Shown: positions 11,078 through 19,495 of the stretch, piece by piece
Layout: each line of letters starts with the position of its first letter
Position numbering within the stretch: position 1 is the stretch's first letter
Assembly (NCBI RefSeq): GCF_041435195.1
Contig: NZ_CP108106.1
Coordinates: 8,197,001-8,261,000 of the forward strand
DNA from: Streptomyces sp. NBC_00224
GTDB lineage: Bacteria > Actinomycetota > Actinomycetes > Streptomycetales > Streptomycetaceae
Length of the DNA: 64,000 nt
Reading direction: 5' to 3'
Position numbers and translations under genes: made by a program
Notes under the pieces: generated by a model
Seen by the model: only the letters and a program-made list of their open reading frames with translations
The model's database searches: none
What the model was told of the DNA's origin: nothing

Positions 11078-11905
11078 ATGAGCGCTGCCAACGGCCGTCC
11101 TGACGACGCCATCACGGATTTCTCCCGCCGACTCGTGGACGTGGACGGGACGGTCAAGACGGTGTACGTCGCCGGTACCGGGCCGGCGGTCGTGCTGATG
11201 CCGGAGATGCCCGGCATCAGCCCCGACGTCCTTCGGCTGGCGCGGTGGGTGCGGGAGGCGGGCTTCACCGTCTACGTCCCCTCGCTCTTCGGGACCGACG
11301 GCGCCTACCCCACGGCCGAGGGCGGGAGTGAGGTCGTCCGCCGCGCGTGCGTCAGTGCCGAGTTCCGTGCGTTCGCCGGGGGCGGCACCAGCCCCGTCAC
11401 CGCGTGGCTGCGCGGGCTCGCGCGCCAGGCACACGCCGAATGCGGCGGCCCGGGAGTCGGAGCGATCGGACTGTGCTTCACCGGCAACTTCGCCCTCACC
11501 ATGGCACTTGAGCCGGCCGTCATCGCGCCCGTGGTCAACCACCCGTCCCTGCCGCTGGACGATCCCGCCGGACTTGAGATCAGCGACGAGGACGCGCGTG
11601 CGGTCCGCGACCGCATCGAGTGCGACGGACTGAAGGTTCTCGCCTACCGCTTCGACGACGACCGCTGGTGCACCGGCCAGCGCTTCGCCGCCTACCGCAA
11701 GCTTCTGGGCGACGCCTTCGACGGCCGCGTCCTCACGGGCAGTTCCGCCAACACCGACCCACCGCCGTTCTTCGCCGACGTGGTCGGGTCCCCCCACAGC
11801 GTGGTCACCGCCCACCTCGTGGACGAGGACGGACACCCCACCCTCAAGGCCAGGGACGAGATCCTCGCATTCCTGACCGACCGACTGAGCCGACACACCC
11901 CGTGA
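11078..11905 (+). CDS. Dienelactone hydrolase family protein
   Basis: A 275-residue alpha/beta hydrolase. The nucleophile elbow is GLCFTGNFAL with Cys in place of Ser, the hallmark of dienelactone hydrolases. An Asp-containing RFDDDRWC segment and a late His (DEDGHPTLKA) can complete the triad. Such enzymes open lactone rings in aromatic-compound degradation, but many actinobacterial members act on unknown substrates. The divergent GlxA-type regulator likely controls it. Downstream, about 180 bases contain no recognisable gene before the stop of the leftward membrane protein. Confidence 0.85.
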   Translation: MSAANGRPDDAITDFSRRLVDVDGTVKTVYVAGTGPAVVLMPEMPGISPDVLRLARWVREAGFTVYVPSLFGTDGAYPTAEGGSEVVRRACVSAEFRAFAGGGTSPVTAWLRGLARQAHAECGGPGVGAIGLCFTGNFALTMALEPAVIAPVVNHPSLPLDDPAGLEISDEDARAVRDRIECDGLKVLAYRFDDDRWCTGQRFAAYRKLLGDAFDGRVLTGSSANTDPPPFFADVVGSPHSVVTAHLVDEDGHPTLKARDEILAFLTDRLSRHTP

Positions 11906-12083
11906 CACCGGGGCAAGTCGTGGCGCGGCGGCTACGGGAATTCCTCGATACCGCCCGGCCCGGACGCGCCACGGGGGTGCGGGTCCGGGCCGGGCAGCTT
12001 CGTCGTCCGCGGTGGGCGCGGCAGCTGACGACATGTGAGTCGGGGCGGTACGGACGTATGCGTCGGGGCGATACGGACGTGCT

Positions 12084-12422
12084 TTACGGCTGAGTGATCA
12101 CCCGGGGGTCCGCGTCGGACGGGTCCACCGGGTCCGTCGGTGTGGACGGTCGTTCGCTGATGCCCGGGGCGCGGGCGGGCGGCGCGGGAGCCGGGGCCAG
12201 CGGGCCGCCGGGCAGCACCAGCAGGCACACAGCCACCACGGCGGCAGCCGCACCAAGCGCAGTGAAAGCGACCCTGCGCACCCGGCGCACTCCCCAACTG
12301 CGCCCCTGCGGGGGTGCCTCGTGCTTCAGGTCGTGGTGGGTGACGAGCGACGCGCGGGCGGCAAGTGCGGCGCGCACCCGGTCCTCGGCCGCGGACCGGG
12401 GGTCTTCGGCAAGCGGCTTCAT
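12084..12422 (-). CDS. Small single-TM protein coupled to the SigE-family sigma factor
   Basis: A 112-residue protein with a charged cytoplasmic N-terminus (residues 1-50), one membrane helix (VAFTALGAAAAVVAVCLLVL, 51-70) and a short Pro-rich extracellular tail ending DPRVITQP. Its ATG overlaps the TGA of the sigma factor gene (ATGA), so the two are translationally coupled. That position and topology fit an anti-sigma factor or membrane accessory, though no ZAS zinc motif is present, so the role is inferred. The C-terminal PRVI-T-QP is echoed by PRVIQPG at the end of the next secreted protein (13104-13442). Confidence 0.75.
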   Translation of the reverse strand: MKPLAEDPRSAAEDRVRAALAARASLVTHHDLKHEAPPQGRSWGVRRVRRVAFTALGAAAAVVAVCLLVLPGGPLAPAPAPPARAPGISERPSTPTDPVDPSDADPRVITQP

Positions 12423-13033
12423 CGGTCCGCCTCCAGCTTCTTCTCCAGGACGTCCAGCGCACGGCTGGCGGTGGACTTCACCGTGCCCCGCGCCAGGCCG
12501 AGCGTGTGGGCGATCTGCGCCTCGGTCAGCTCCGACCAGTAGCGCAGTACCAGCACCTCCCGCTGACGCTGTGTCAACTGTGCCATCGCGTCGAGAACTT
12601 GGCGGTGTTCCTCGGCGAGCAGCAACCCCTCGTCGACGGGCGGCCCGTACCCCTGGTGGGGCGGGGTGTACGCGCGGGCGGTACGACGTCTGCGCAGCAC
12701 GGAGCGGGCCGCGTTGACCACGGCGGTGTGCAGATAGGACGCGGGGTCGTCGAGCCCGTCCAGCGAGGTGCCGTATCTGCGGCAGAGGGCGGCGAAGGCG
12801 TCCTGGACGACGTCCTCGGCGGTGTGCAGATCGTCCACCAGGAAGAGCGCCAGCCGCACCATGTCGAGCCGCCGTGCCCGGTACAGCTCGGTGAGCGTGG
12901 GCGGCGGATCGTAGTCGTACCGTGTGCCGACTGCCCGCAGACCGTGCCGGCGTACGGGCACGTCCTCGGTCCGGGACATACGGGCGAGCAGCCGGGGCCA
13001 CCAGGGCAGCGCTGCGGGTATGGCGTACTGCAT
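12419..13033 (-). CDS. SigE-family ECF RNA polymerase sigma factor
   Basis: A 204-residue sigma-70 family factor. Region 2 includes ELYRARRLDMVRLALFLVDD and AEDVVQDAFAALCRRY; region 4 includes LTQRQREVLVLRYWSELTEA with QIAHTLGLARGTVKSTASRAL as its HTH. Such SigE-family factors usually answer envelope signals. The ATG at 13033 is used, though an in-frame ATG at 12979 would still keep region 2. The stop codon overlaps the start of the membrane partner. The secreted protein and DUF11 operon beside it are plausible targets, but this is inference from position. Confidence 0.88.
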   Translation of the reverse strand: MQYAIPAALPWWPRLLARMSRTEDVPVRRHGLRAVGTRYDYDPPPTLTELYRARRLDMVRLALFLVDDLHTAEDVVQDAFAALCRRYGTSLDGLDDPASYLHTAVVNAARSVLRRRRTARAYTPPHQGYGPPVDEGLLLAEEHRQVLDAMAQLTQRQREVLVLRYWSELTEAQIAHTLGLARGTVKSTASRALDVLEKKLEADR

Positions 13034-13055
13034 GGGCCTCGATCCGTTACGGAGG

Positions 13056-13087
13056 AGCGGGCCGGCCTGCGAAGAGGCCGGCCCGCT
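13056..13087. terminator. Terminator hairpin after the small secreted protein
   Basis: AGCGGGCCGGCCT (13056-13068) pairs perfectly with AGGCCGGCCCGCT (13075-13087) around a six-base loop. It lies just past the stop of the leftward gene at 13104 and before the sigma factor start. Confidence 0.75.
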
Positions 13088-13103
13088 TCATGGTGCGCTG
13101 CTG

Positions 13104-13442
13104 CTACTTCCGGACTCCGCTGCCCGGCTGGATCACCCGGGGAGCGTTCTCGGCCGGGGCGGACCCGGCGCCGGGCTTGGCGGCGGGCTTGGCCGCGGCG
13201 GCCGACTTGCCCGTCTCAGTGACCTTCGGCGTACCGGCGGCCTTCGAGACGCCGGGCTGCGACGCCGCCTGCGGGGCGGTGTCCCCGGTCGTGGCGACCT
13301 TCGGCGCGGCGGGGGCCGGCGTGGCGCCCGAGTCGGCGACGGCCTGCGCGGCGAAGCCGCCGCCCAGCAGCAGCGCTACTCCGGTGACGGCGCCCAGGAC
13401 CCGGGGGCGGGGACGGTAGTTCCGCTTGGCGTGCGATGACAT
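13104..13442 (-). CDS. Small secreted Ala/Pro-rich protein
   Basis: A 112-residue exported protein: signal peptide over residues 1-36 (VLGAVTGVALLLGGGFAAQA), then a low-complexity Ala/Pro/Lys-rich, probably disordered, domain. No Cys and no known domain. The C-terminus ENAPRVIQPGSGVRK shares the PRVI(x)QP motif with the end of the membrane protein at 12084-12422, which suggests both tails are made or recognised together. It is transcribed toward the sigma factor but separated from it by a terminator. Function unknown. Confidence 0.7.
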   Translation of the reverse strand: MSSHAKRNYRPRPRVLGAVTGVALLLGGGFAAQAVADSGATPAPAAPKVATTGDTAPQAASQPGVSKAAGTPKVTETGKSAAAAKPAAKPGAGSAPAENAPRVIQPGSGVRK

Positions 13443-13793
13443 GGCATTCTCCCGAGGAAGTGAGAAACGTGGTCTGGTACATCAGCTGAAGGGCGCCTTC
13501 ACCCCACCAGACGTGCGACTTCGCCGGAGGTTGCGACCACATCCGAGAAACTTCGCCGCTGTCTGCCCGTCGGCTTCTGCCGCTGAGGGGGCGTCGGATC
13601 CGGGAGGTCGTCCTGGACGTGGCGTCGCGCCGTGCGGGCCGCAGGGGGCTCGCGGCCGGGCGGATCGTGCGGGCTCTCACTCATTCGTATGCCTTGATCC
13701 ATGCATAGCTGGACAAACAAGATAAAAAGATCTTGTTCCCATGCGGGGGACGGTGCTGGTTCGCAGCGCGCGAGGCGAAGGGCAGTTCCCCGA
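13443..13793. promoter_or_regulatory. Divergent promoter region with AT-rich inverted repeat
   Basis: This 351-base region separates the leftward secreted protein from the rightward DUF11 operon. The notable element is AACAAGAT (13716-13723), six bases, ATCTTGTT (13730-13737): a perfect, strikingly AT-rich inverted repeat in otherwise GC-rich DNA, 56 bases before the DUF11 start. It is a candidate operator for the operon. No gene is evident here. Confidence 0.55.
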
Positions 13794-15161
13794 ATGAGAC
13801 GCTTCCCCGGACGTCGTGCAGGAGCTCAGCGTCGGCCGTGCCGGGTGGTGACCTTCCCGCTGGGCTGCGCCGTCGCCGTCAGCGCGGCCCTGCTCGGGCA
13901 GCCGTCCGCGACCGCGTCGGAGCGCCCGTCACCTTCTGCCACCCCGTCATCCCCTGGCATCCCGTCACCTTCTGCCACCCCGTCACCTTCCGCTCCGGCT
14001 TCGTCGGCGGCCCCACCGGCGACCACCACCTCGCCCTCGACGACGGCCTCGGCGTCAGCACCAACACCCACACCAACAGCTTCGGCATCCGCATCCGCCT
14101 CGCCACCCGTGCCCGCGCCGCCTTCGCCCACGGGCGTACACGGCGCCGGCGCCCAGGCCGATCTGGAGGTCCGGTCCTCCGCCGAGGGCCAGGACCAGGA
14201 CCAGGACGAGCCGGAGGCTCGGGCCGCGGCCGGATCCGAGCGCGGGGCGGACGGCGTGTTCGACTACGTCATCACCGCCGTCAACCACGGCCCCTCACAG
14301 GCCGTCTCCGTAACCGTCACGGACGAGCTGCCCGCCTCGCTCGTCTACGTCTCGTCGCGCGACGGCTGCACGGCGAGCGGCCGCACCGTCCGCTGCGGTC
14401 CGCTCCCCCGGCTCGCCGTCGGCGAGTCCCACTCCTGGGCGGTGACCGTGCGGCTGGCCGACGACTACGACGGCGACGGCCAGGACATCGTGAACTCCGC
14501 GTCCGTCTCTTCCCCGACCTCCGACCCGCACCCGGAGAACAACACGACCTCGGTGACGGGCCTGCCCGTGCCCCCGGACCGGGGGCGGGCGGACCTGTCC
14601 CTGGACAAGACGGCGGTACTGGCCAAGGGTCAGCGCTGGGTCAGGCCCGGCGAGACGTTCGCCTACCGGATCACGGTGGACAACCGGGGTCCCGGTGCCG
14701 CCCGCCAGGTGCGGGTGAGCGATCCGCTTCCGGGCGAGCTGAGCTTCGTCGAGTCGGCGGACGGATGCGCCCCGGACGGGGACGGCGCACGGACGGTCGT
14801 CTGCCCCGTCCTGGACCGGCTGGAGCCGGGCGCGTCGGTCTCGTACGAGATCACGGTGAAGGTCGCCAAGTCGCTGCCCCGGCACCTGCGGCAGATCGAC
14901 AACATCGCGTCCGTCACCTCCGCGACCAGGGACCCCGACGAGAGCAACAACCAGAACGCCGAGAACACCACCGGCCCCGACGGCGGCCCGCTCCACATCA
15001 AGCCGTGGCCGGATCCCGATCACTCGGACGGTGAGCTGCCCGACACCGGCAGCGACGTGCCGGACCGGCTGGGCTGGCTGGCCGGTTCGGCGGTCGCCGC
15101 CGGAGCCGTCCTGGTGGCAGCGGCACGCCGCCGCGTGACGTGCCGGGGGCGGAAGCGGTGA
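13794..15161 (+). CDS. Sortase-anchored DUF11 surface protein (LPDTG)
   Basis: A 455-residue cell-wall protein. An Arg-rich N-terminus and hydrophobic stretch (VVTFPLGCAVAVSAALLGQ) form the signal peptide. Residues about 45-118 are Ser/Pro/Thr/Ala-rich, encoded partly by direct repeats of CACCTTCTGCCACCCCGTC. Two DUF11 beta-sandwich repeats follow, starting near residues 121 and 265; the first carries an acidic insert (EGQDQDQDEPEAR). The C-terminus is a sorting signal: LPDTG (415-419), a membrane helix, then Arg-rich RRRVTCRGRKR. Streptomyces class E sortases prefer LAxTG, so LPDTG is notable. The ATG at 13794 is chosen over earlier codons lacking a signal-like start. The TGA overlaps the next gene's GTG. 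Confidence 0.85.
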   Translation: MRRFPGRRAGAQRRPCRVVTFPLGCAVAVSAALLGQPSATASERPSPSATPSSPGIPSPSATPSPSAPASSAAPPATTTSPSTTASASAPTPTPTASASASASPPVPAPPSPTGVHGAGAQADLEVRSSAEGQDQDQDEPEARAAAGSERGADGVFDYVITAVNHGPSQAVSVTVTDELPASLVYVSSRDGCTASGRTVRCGPLPRLAVGESHSWAVTVRLADDYDGDGQDIVNSASVSSPTSDPHPENNTTSVTGLPVPPDRGRADLSLDKTAVLAKGQRWVRPGETFAYRITVDNRGPGAARQVRVSDPLPGELSFVESADGCAPDGDGARTVVCPVLDRLEPGASVSYEITVKVAKSLPRHLRQIDNIASVTSATRDPDESNNQNAENTTGPDGGPLHIKPWPDPDHSDGELPDTGSDVPDRLGWLAGSAVAAGAVLVAAARRRVTCRGRKR

Positions 15162-17266
15162 CGGCCCGGCGGTGCGCCTTCGCACCCCGCCGCGCCCGGC
15201 GCACGGGTGCCGTCCTGCTGGCCCTGGCGGTCGTCCTGGGCCTTGGGGCCCTGCTCCAGCCCGCTTCGGCCGTCAACCACGCCCGGGCGCCCAGGGCCCT
15301 GAGCTTCCCCGTCCACGAGAGCTTCGACAACGGCAACGACCTGGGCACCGCCACGGGAAGCACCGCCTACGAGAGCGGCTGGCTGCGGCTGACGTCCGCA
15401 TCCAACAACCAGGCCGGATCCTGGCAGATGAAGGACTCGTTCCCCACCAGTCTCGGGATCGTCGCGGAATTCACCTATGCCACCTACGGCGGCAAGGGCT
15501 TCGACGGCAAACGCGGTGACGGGATGGCGTTCTTCCTCGCCGACGGCAGCGCCGCCGCCGGGACGGGCGCCGCCGGCGGGGCACTGGGCTACGCCTGTGC
15601 CGGCTCGGTCCTGCGCTGTACGTCCAGCGGTGTGCCCGGCGGCTTCCTGGGGATCGGCCTGGACGAGTTCGGCAACTTCTCGGCCAACTCCACCGGAGCC
15701 AGCGGCCCGGGCACCCAGGCCAACAAGATCGTGCTGCGCGGTGGGGGCAGCGGGACCACCGGTTACCGCTTCGGCACGTCCGCCGACGGTCCCGGATCCA
15801 CCGTGGAGACGGGCAGCCGGACCTCGTACCGCACCGTGCGGATCGCCGTGCAGCCCACCAACGGCAAGCTGCTGGTCTCGGTCTGGTCGGACTCCGGCCC
15901 GGGCACCGCGTCGACCAAGCTCATCACCGACTTCGACGTCTCCACCATCACCAACCAGCCGTCACTGCCGTCCACCCTGAGGGTGGGTTTCTCGGGCGGT
16001 ACGGGCGGCGCGACCAACAACCACGAGGTCGGCGACCTGACCATCAACGTGCCGGCCAACCTCACCGTCGCCAAGTCGGGCAGGCCCGCCACGGTCGCGG
16101 CGGGGGCGGGCCCGGTCACGTACACCGTCAAGGTCACCAACAGCGATGCCAACGACGTGACGGGAGCGACCGTCAAGGACCCGGTGCCCGGACTCACCCA
16201 GGTGACCTGGAGGTGCACGGCCAGCACCGGCAGCACCTGCGGCAAAGCCTCCGGCGCGGGCGACCTCGACACCACGGCGGACCTCCTGCGCAACGGCACC
16301 GTCACGTACACCATCACCGGTACCGCGCCCGCCCAGCCGACCACGCTGCGCAACACGGCGGTGGTGACCGCGCCGGGCAACCGCACCGACACCGACCCCA
16401 GTGACAACTCCGCCACGGCCGAGACCACCGTGACCGCACTCGCCGACGTGGCGGTCACCAAGGAAGGTGTGGGGGCGGGGCCGGTACGTCCCGGTGAGGA
16501 GTTCGACTACCGGATCACCGCGCGCGACAACGGGCCGTCCGACACACGCAATGTGAAGGCCACCGACACCCTGCCCGCCGGGCTGACCTTCGTCTCGTCC
16601 GCCGACGGCTGCACCGCCGCGGGCTTCTTCGTGACCTGTCCCACTGTCGCCGCGCTGGAGGCGGGCTCCGCCGTGTCGTGGACCGTCCGGGTCAAGCTCA
16701 GGGCCACCTACCAAGGCGACGGTAGCGACCTGGGCAACGTCGCGAGGATCACCCACGATGTCACGGACCCGGACACCGCCAACAACACGAGCGGCGCCGC
16801 GTTTCCGCCGGGCGGGGTCACCCCTCCGGCGGCCGACCTCGTGACGGTGAAGAAGACAACGACCACCGCCCGGGTCGCGCCGGGGGAGACCTACGCGTAC
16901 ACGGTGACGGTCACCAACCGCGGCCCGTCCGTGGCCCGTGCCGTCCGCGTCCAGGACCCCCTGCCGACCCCCTTGACGTTTCTCTCCTCCGCCGACGCCT
17001 GTGCGGTGACCGACCGCACGGTCACCTGTGGGCCTGTCGCCACACTCGCCCCCGGTGCCTCGGTGTCCTGGACCTTCAGGGTCCGCCTGGACGCCGCCTA
17101 CAGCGGCGACGGCACCGACGTGCACAACACCGCGACGGCCGGCGCCGACACGGCCGACCCCGACACCACCAACAACAGCGGCACCGCCACCGTGCCGGGC
17201 GGGTCACTCAAACCGCCGACCGCCGACCTGGAATTCGGCAAGCAGGCCGACGACACCCCCGCCTGA
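15158..17266 (+). CDS. Secreted L-type lectin / DUF11-repeat protein
   Basis: A 702-residue secreted protein. The GTG start at 15158 overlaps the TGA of the preceding gene (GTGA), so the two are coupled. Residues 1-38 are a signal peptide. Residues about 45-300 look like a bacterial L-type lectin domain (FDNGNDLGTATGST; GDGMAFFLADG; GIGLDEFGNFS), likely binding glycans. Three DUF11 repeats start near 301, 428 and 559. The chain then ends abruptly at 689-702 with TADLEFGKQADDTPA, which is only the first strand of a fourth repeat. No sortase or membrane anchor is present, so attachment must be through another protein. Confidence 0.85.
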   Translation: MTARRCAFAPRRARRTGAVLLALAVVLGLGALLQPASAVNHARAPRALSFPVHESFDNGNDLGTATGSTAYESGWLRLTSASNNQAGSWQMKDSFPTSLGIVAEFTYATYGGKGFDGKRGDGMAFFLADGSAAAGTGAAGGALGYACAGSVLRCTSSGVPGGFLGIGLDEFGNFSANSTGASGPGTQANKIVLRGGGSGTTGYRFGTSADGPGSTVETGSRTSYRTVRIAVQPTNGKLLVSVWSDSGPGTASTKLITDFDVSTITNQPSLPSTLRVGFSGGTGGATNNHEVGDLTINVPANLTVAKSGRPATVAAGAGPVTYTVKVTNSDANDVTGATVKDPVPGLTQVTWRCTASTGSTCGKASGAGDLDTTADLLRNGTVTYTITGTAPAQPTTLRNTAVVTAPGNRTDTDPSDNSATAETTVTALADVAVTKEGVGAGPVRPGEEFDYRITARDNGPSDTRNVKATDTLPAGLTFVSSADGCTAAGFFVTCPTVAALEAGSAVSWTVRVKLRATYQGDGSDLGNVARITHDVTDPDTANNTSGAAFPPGGVTPPAADLVTVKKTTTTARVAPGETYAYTVTVTNRGPSVARAVRVQDPLPTPLTFLSSADACAVTDRTVTCGPVATLAPGASVSWTFRVRLDAAYSGDGTDVHNTATAGADTADPDTTNNSGTATVPGGSLKPPTADLEFGKQADDTPA

Positions 17267-17354
17267 CGCGGCCCCGCCCGCCCGGGTGGCACACCCCCCC
17301 CAACGTCCGTACAGCGGTGTACGGCAACCGGAGCACGAACGGAATCGATGCGAG

Positions 17355-19406
17355 ATGAGAACGAGACGACATCGTCGGCGCCCCTGGGCGGGAGCGGCGC
17401 TCGCCGCACTGCTCGGCGCGCTGCCGCAGTGGTCCGGCCAGAGCCCGGCCGCCGCGGCCGACACTCCGCCCGGCGGCCTCATCACCTACACCCTCACGGC
17501 GAAGAACAACGGGCCGTCCGTGGCCCGCAACGCCACGGCGACCGACACACTGCCCGACGGCATCTCGTTCGTCTCCTCGGCCGACGGCTGCTCGGCCACC
17601 GGACAGACGGTCACCTGCGGCCCCGAAGGGCAGTTGGGTGTGGGACAGACCAAGAAGTGGACCTTCCTCGCCCGGCTGAGTCCCTCCTACGAGGGTGACG
17701 GATCGGATCTGGGCAACGCCGCAGTCGGCAAGTCGGACTCCACGGACCCGGATCCGGACAACAACAAGCCCAAGCCGGTGACACCCCCGGGCCCCTTCAC
17801 ACCCCAGTCCGACATCTCCGCGGTCAAGACGGCACTGGGCAGCGGACCGACGATTCCCGGTCAGGAGTACGAGTACGAGATCGACGCGTCCAACGCCGGA
17901 CCGTCGGACGCCCGCAACGTCACGGCCACCGACACGCTCCCGGACGGCGTCACCTTCGTGTCGTCGGGGGACCCCTGCACGGCTTCCGGCCAGAAGGTGA
18001 CCTGCGGTCCGCAGGCCAAGCTGGTCCCCGGGGCGACCACCAAGTGGACGTTCAAGGTGAAGCTCAGCGCCGCCTATCAGAGTGACGGCGCGGACCTGCA
18101 CAACACCGCCACCGCCAGCTCGGATTCCAGGGACCCCGACCCCACGAACAACACCAGCACCGCGATCCTGCCGCCCGGCGGGGTCACGGCACCCCAGGCC
18201 GACCTGTGGGCGACGAAGCGGCCCGCGACCACCACCCCCATCGCACCGGGCGAGACCTTCGAGTACGAGGTCACCGCCCACAACGACGGCCCCTCACGCG
18301 CGCTGAAGGCGAAGGCGACGGACACCCTGCCCGCGGGGCTGACCTTCGTCGACTCGGCCGACGGCTGCACCGCCACCGGCCGGACCGTCAGCTGCGGCCC
18401 GCAGGCGATCCTGGAGCCGGGCGCGTCCAGGACCTGGAAGTTCCGCGTCAGGCTCGACTCCGAGTACACCGGCGACGGCAGCGACATCCGCAACACCGCC
18501 ACCGTCTCCTCCGACACCAAGGACCCCGTCCCGGCCAACAACACCAGCTCCCCGGCCGGTCTGCCCGGCAGCACGGTCAACCGGCCCACGGCCGACCTGG
18601 CGGTGACCAAGACCGCGGTGGGGGACACCCCGCCGGCCCCCGGCACCACCTTCGACTACAAGATCACGGTGACGAACAACGGCCCGTCGGCCGACGCCTA
18701 CAACGTGAAGCTCACCGACGACCTCCCCGAAGGCCTGTCCTACGTGGCGTCCTCCCCGGCCGGCTGCACGGTCTCCGGCCGCGCGGTCTCGTGCAAGCGC
18801 ACGACCCCGCTCAAGGTGGGAGAGATCATCGAGTACCTGCTCACCGTGAAGGTCGACCCCGCCTACCACGGGGACGGCAGCGATCTGAAGAACACCGCCA
18901 GGGTCACCGCCGACAACATCGACCCGAGCAGCGAGAACGACAGCGACACCGCCACGCCTCCGGGCGGCACGGTCGCCGCGCCCTCCGCCGACCTGGCGAT
19001 CGTCAAGAAGCCGGTCACGAACACGCCCGTCGCCCCTGGCGAGAGCTTCGAGTACGCGGTGACCGTCACCAACAAGGGCCCCTCCCAGGCGGAACAGGTC
19101 CAGGTCACCGACACCCTGCCCACTGCCCTGAGCTTCGTCTCCTCCGACGACACCTGCACCTCGGGCCGTGCCGTCACCTGCGGCCCGCAGGCCGCACTGG
19201 CGCCCGGTGCGTCGGTGACCTGGGTGTTCAAGGTGAAGCTCGCCGCCACGTACACGGGTGACGGTTCCGACATCCACAACACGGCCACGGTGTCGTCGGC
19301 GACCAAGGACCCGGTCACCGAAAACAACGCGAGCACCACGGGCCCGCCCGGCGGCAAGGTCAACAAGCCCACGGCCGACCTGGAGGTGTCGAAGCAGACA
19401 CCCTGA
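17355..19406 (+). CDS. Secreted DUF11-repeat protein with permuted ends
   Basis: A 683-residue secreted protein consisting only of DUF11 repeats of about 130 residues. A signal peptide (residues 1-36, RRPWAGAALAALLGALP) is followed directly by DTPPGGLITYTLTAKNNGPS: the first repeat lacks the usual ADLxVxK first strand. Four complete repeats begin near residues 152, 282, 413 and 545 (SDISAVK, ADLWATK, ADLAVTK, ADLAIVK). The protein then ends at 674-683 with TADLEVSKQTP, an isolated first strand. So N-terminus and C-terminus are complementary parts of one repeat. The ATG at 17355 gives the signal peptide; its ribosome site is weak. It lies 88 bases after the previous gene, probably in the same operon. 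Confidence 0.82.
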   Translation: MRTRRHRRRPWAGAALAALLGALPQWSGQSPAAAADTPPGGLITYTLTAKNNGPSVARNATATDTLPDGISFVSSADGCSATGQTVTCGPEGQLGVGQTKKWTFLARLSPSYEGDGSDLGNAAVGKSDSTDPDPDNNKPKPVTPPGPFTPQSDISAVKTALGSGPTIPGQEYEYEIDASNAGPSDARNVTATDTLPDGVTFVSSGDPCTASGQKVTCGPQAKLVPGATTKWTFKVKLSAAYQSDGADLHNTATASSDSRDPDPTNNTSTAILPPGGVTAPQADLWATKRPATTTPIAPGETFEYEVTAHNDGPSRALKAKATDTLPAGLTFVDSADGCTATGRTVSCGPQAILEPGASRTWKFRVRLDSEYTGDGSDIRNTATVSSDTKDPVPANNTSSPAGLPGSTVNRPTADLAVTKTAVGDTPPAPGTTFDYKITVTNNGPSADAYNVKLTDDLPEGLSYVASSPAGCTVSGRAVSCKRTTPLKVGEIIEYLLTVKVDPAYHGDGSDLKNTARVTADNIDPSSENDSDTATPPGGTVAAPSADLAIVKKPVTNTPVAPGESFEYAVTVTNKGPSQAEQVQVTDTLPTALSFVSSDDTCTSGRAVTCGPQAALAPGASVTWVFKVKLAATYTGDGSDIHNTATVSSATKDPVTENNASTTGPPGGKVNKPTADLEVSKQTP

Positions 19407-19420
19407 CCGACCACGGCGAG

Positions 19421-19490
19421 CGGGGCGGGCCGCACGACGGCCCGCCCCGCGACCGGCCATCGGCGCCCCCTGAAGCGGGGGCGCCGATGG
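19421..19490. terminator. Double hairpin, bidirectional terminator
   Basis: Two perfect stems in tandem: 19421-19432 with 19438-19449 (12 bp, 5-base loop) and 19457-19470 with 19477-19490 (14 bp, 6-base loop). They close the DUF11 operon and the convergent subtilase gene whose stop is at 19496. Confidence 0.85.
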
Positions 19491-19495
19491 CTCGT

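Noticed and set aside
17230..17355. One long DUF11 gene split by a sequencing error
   Set aside because: A full signal peptide and start codon lie between the two proteins, so they are separate genes.
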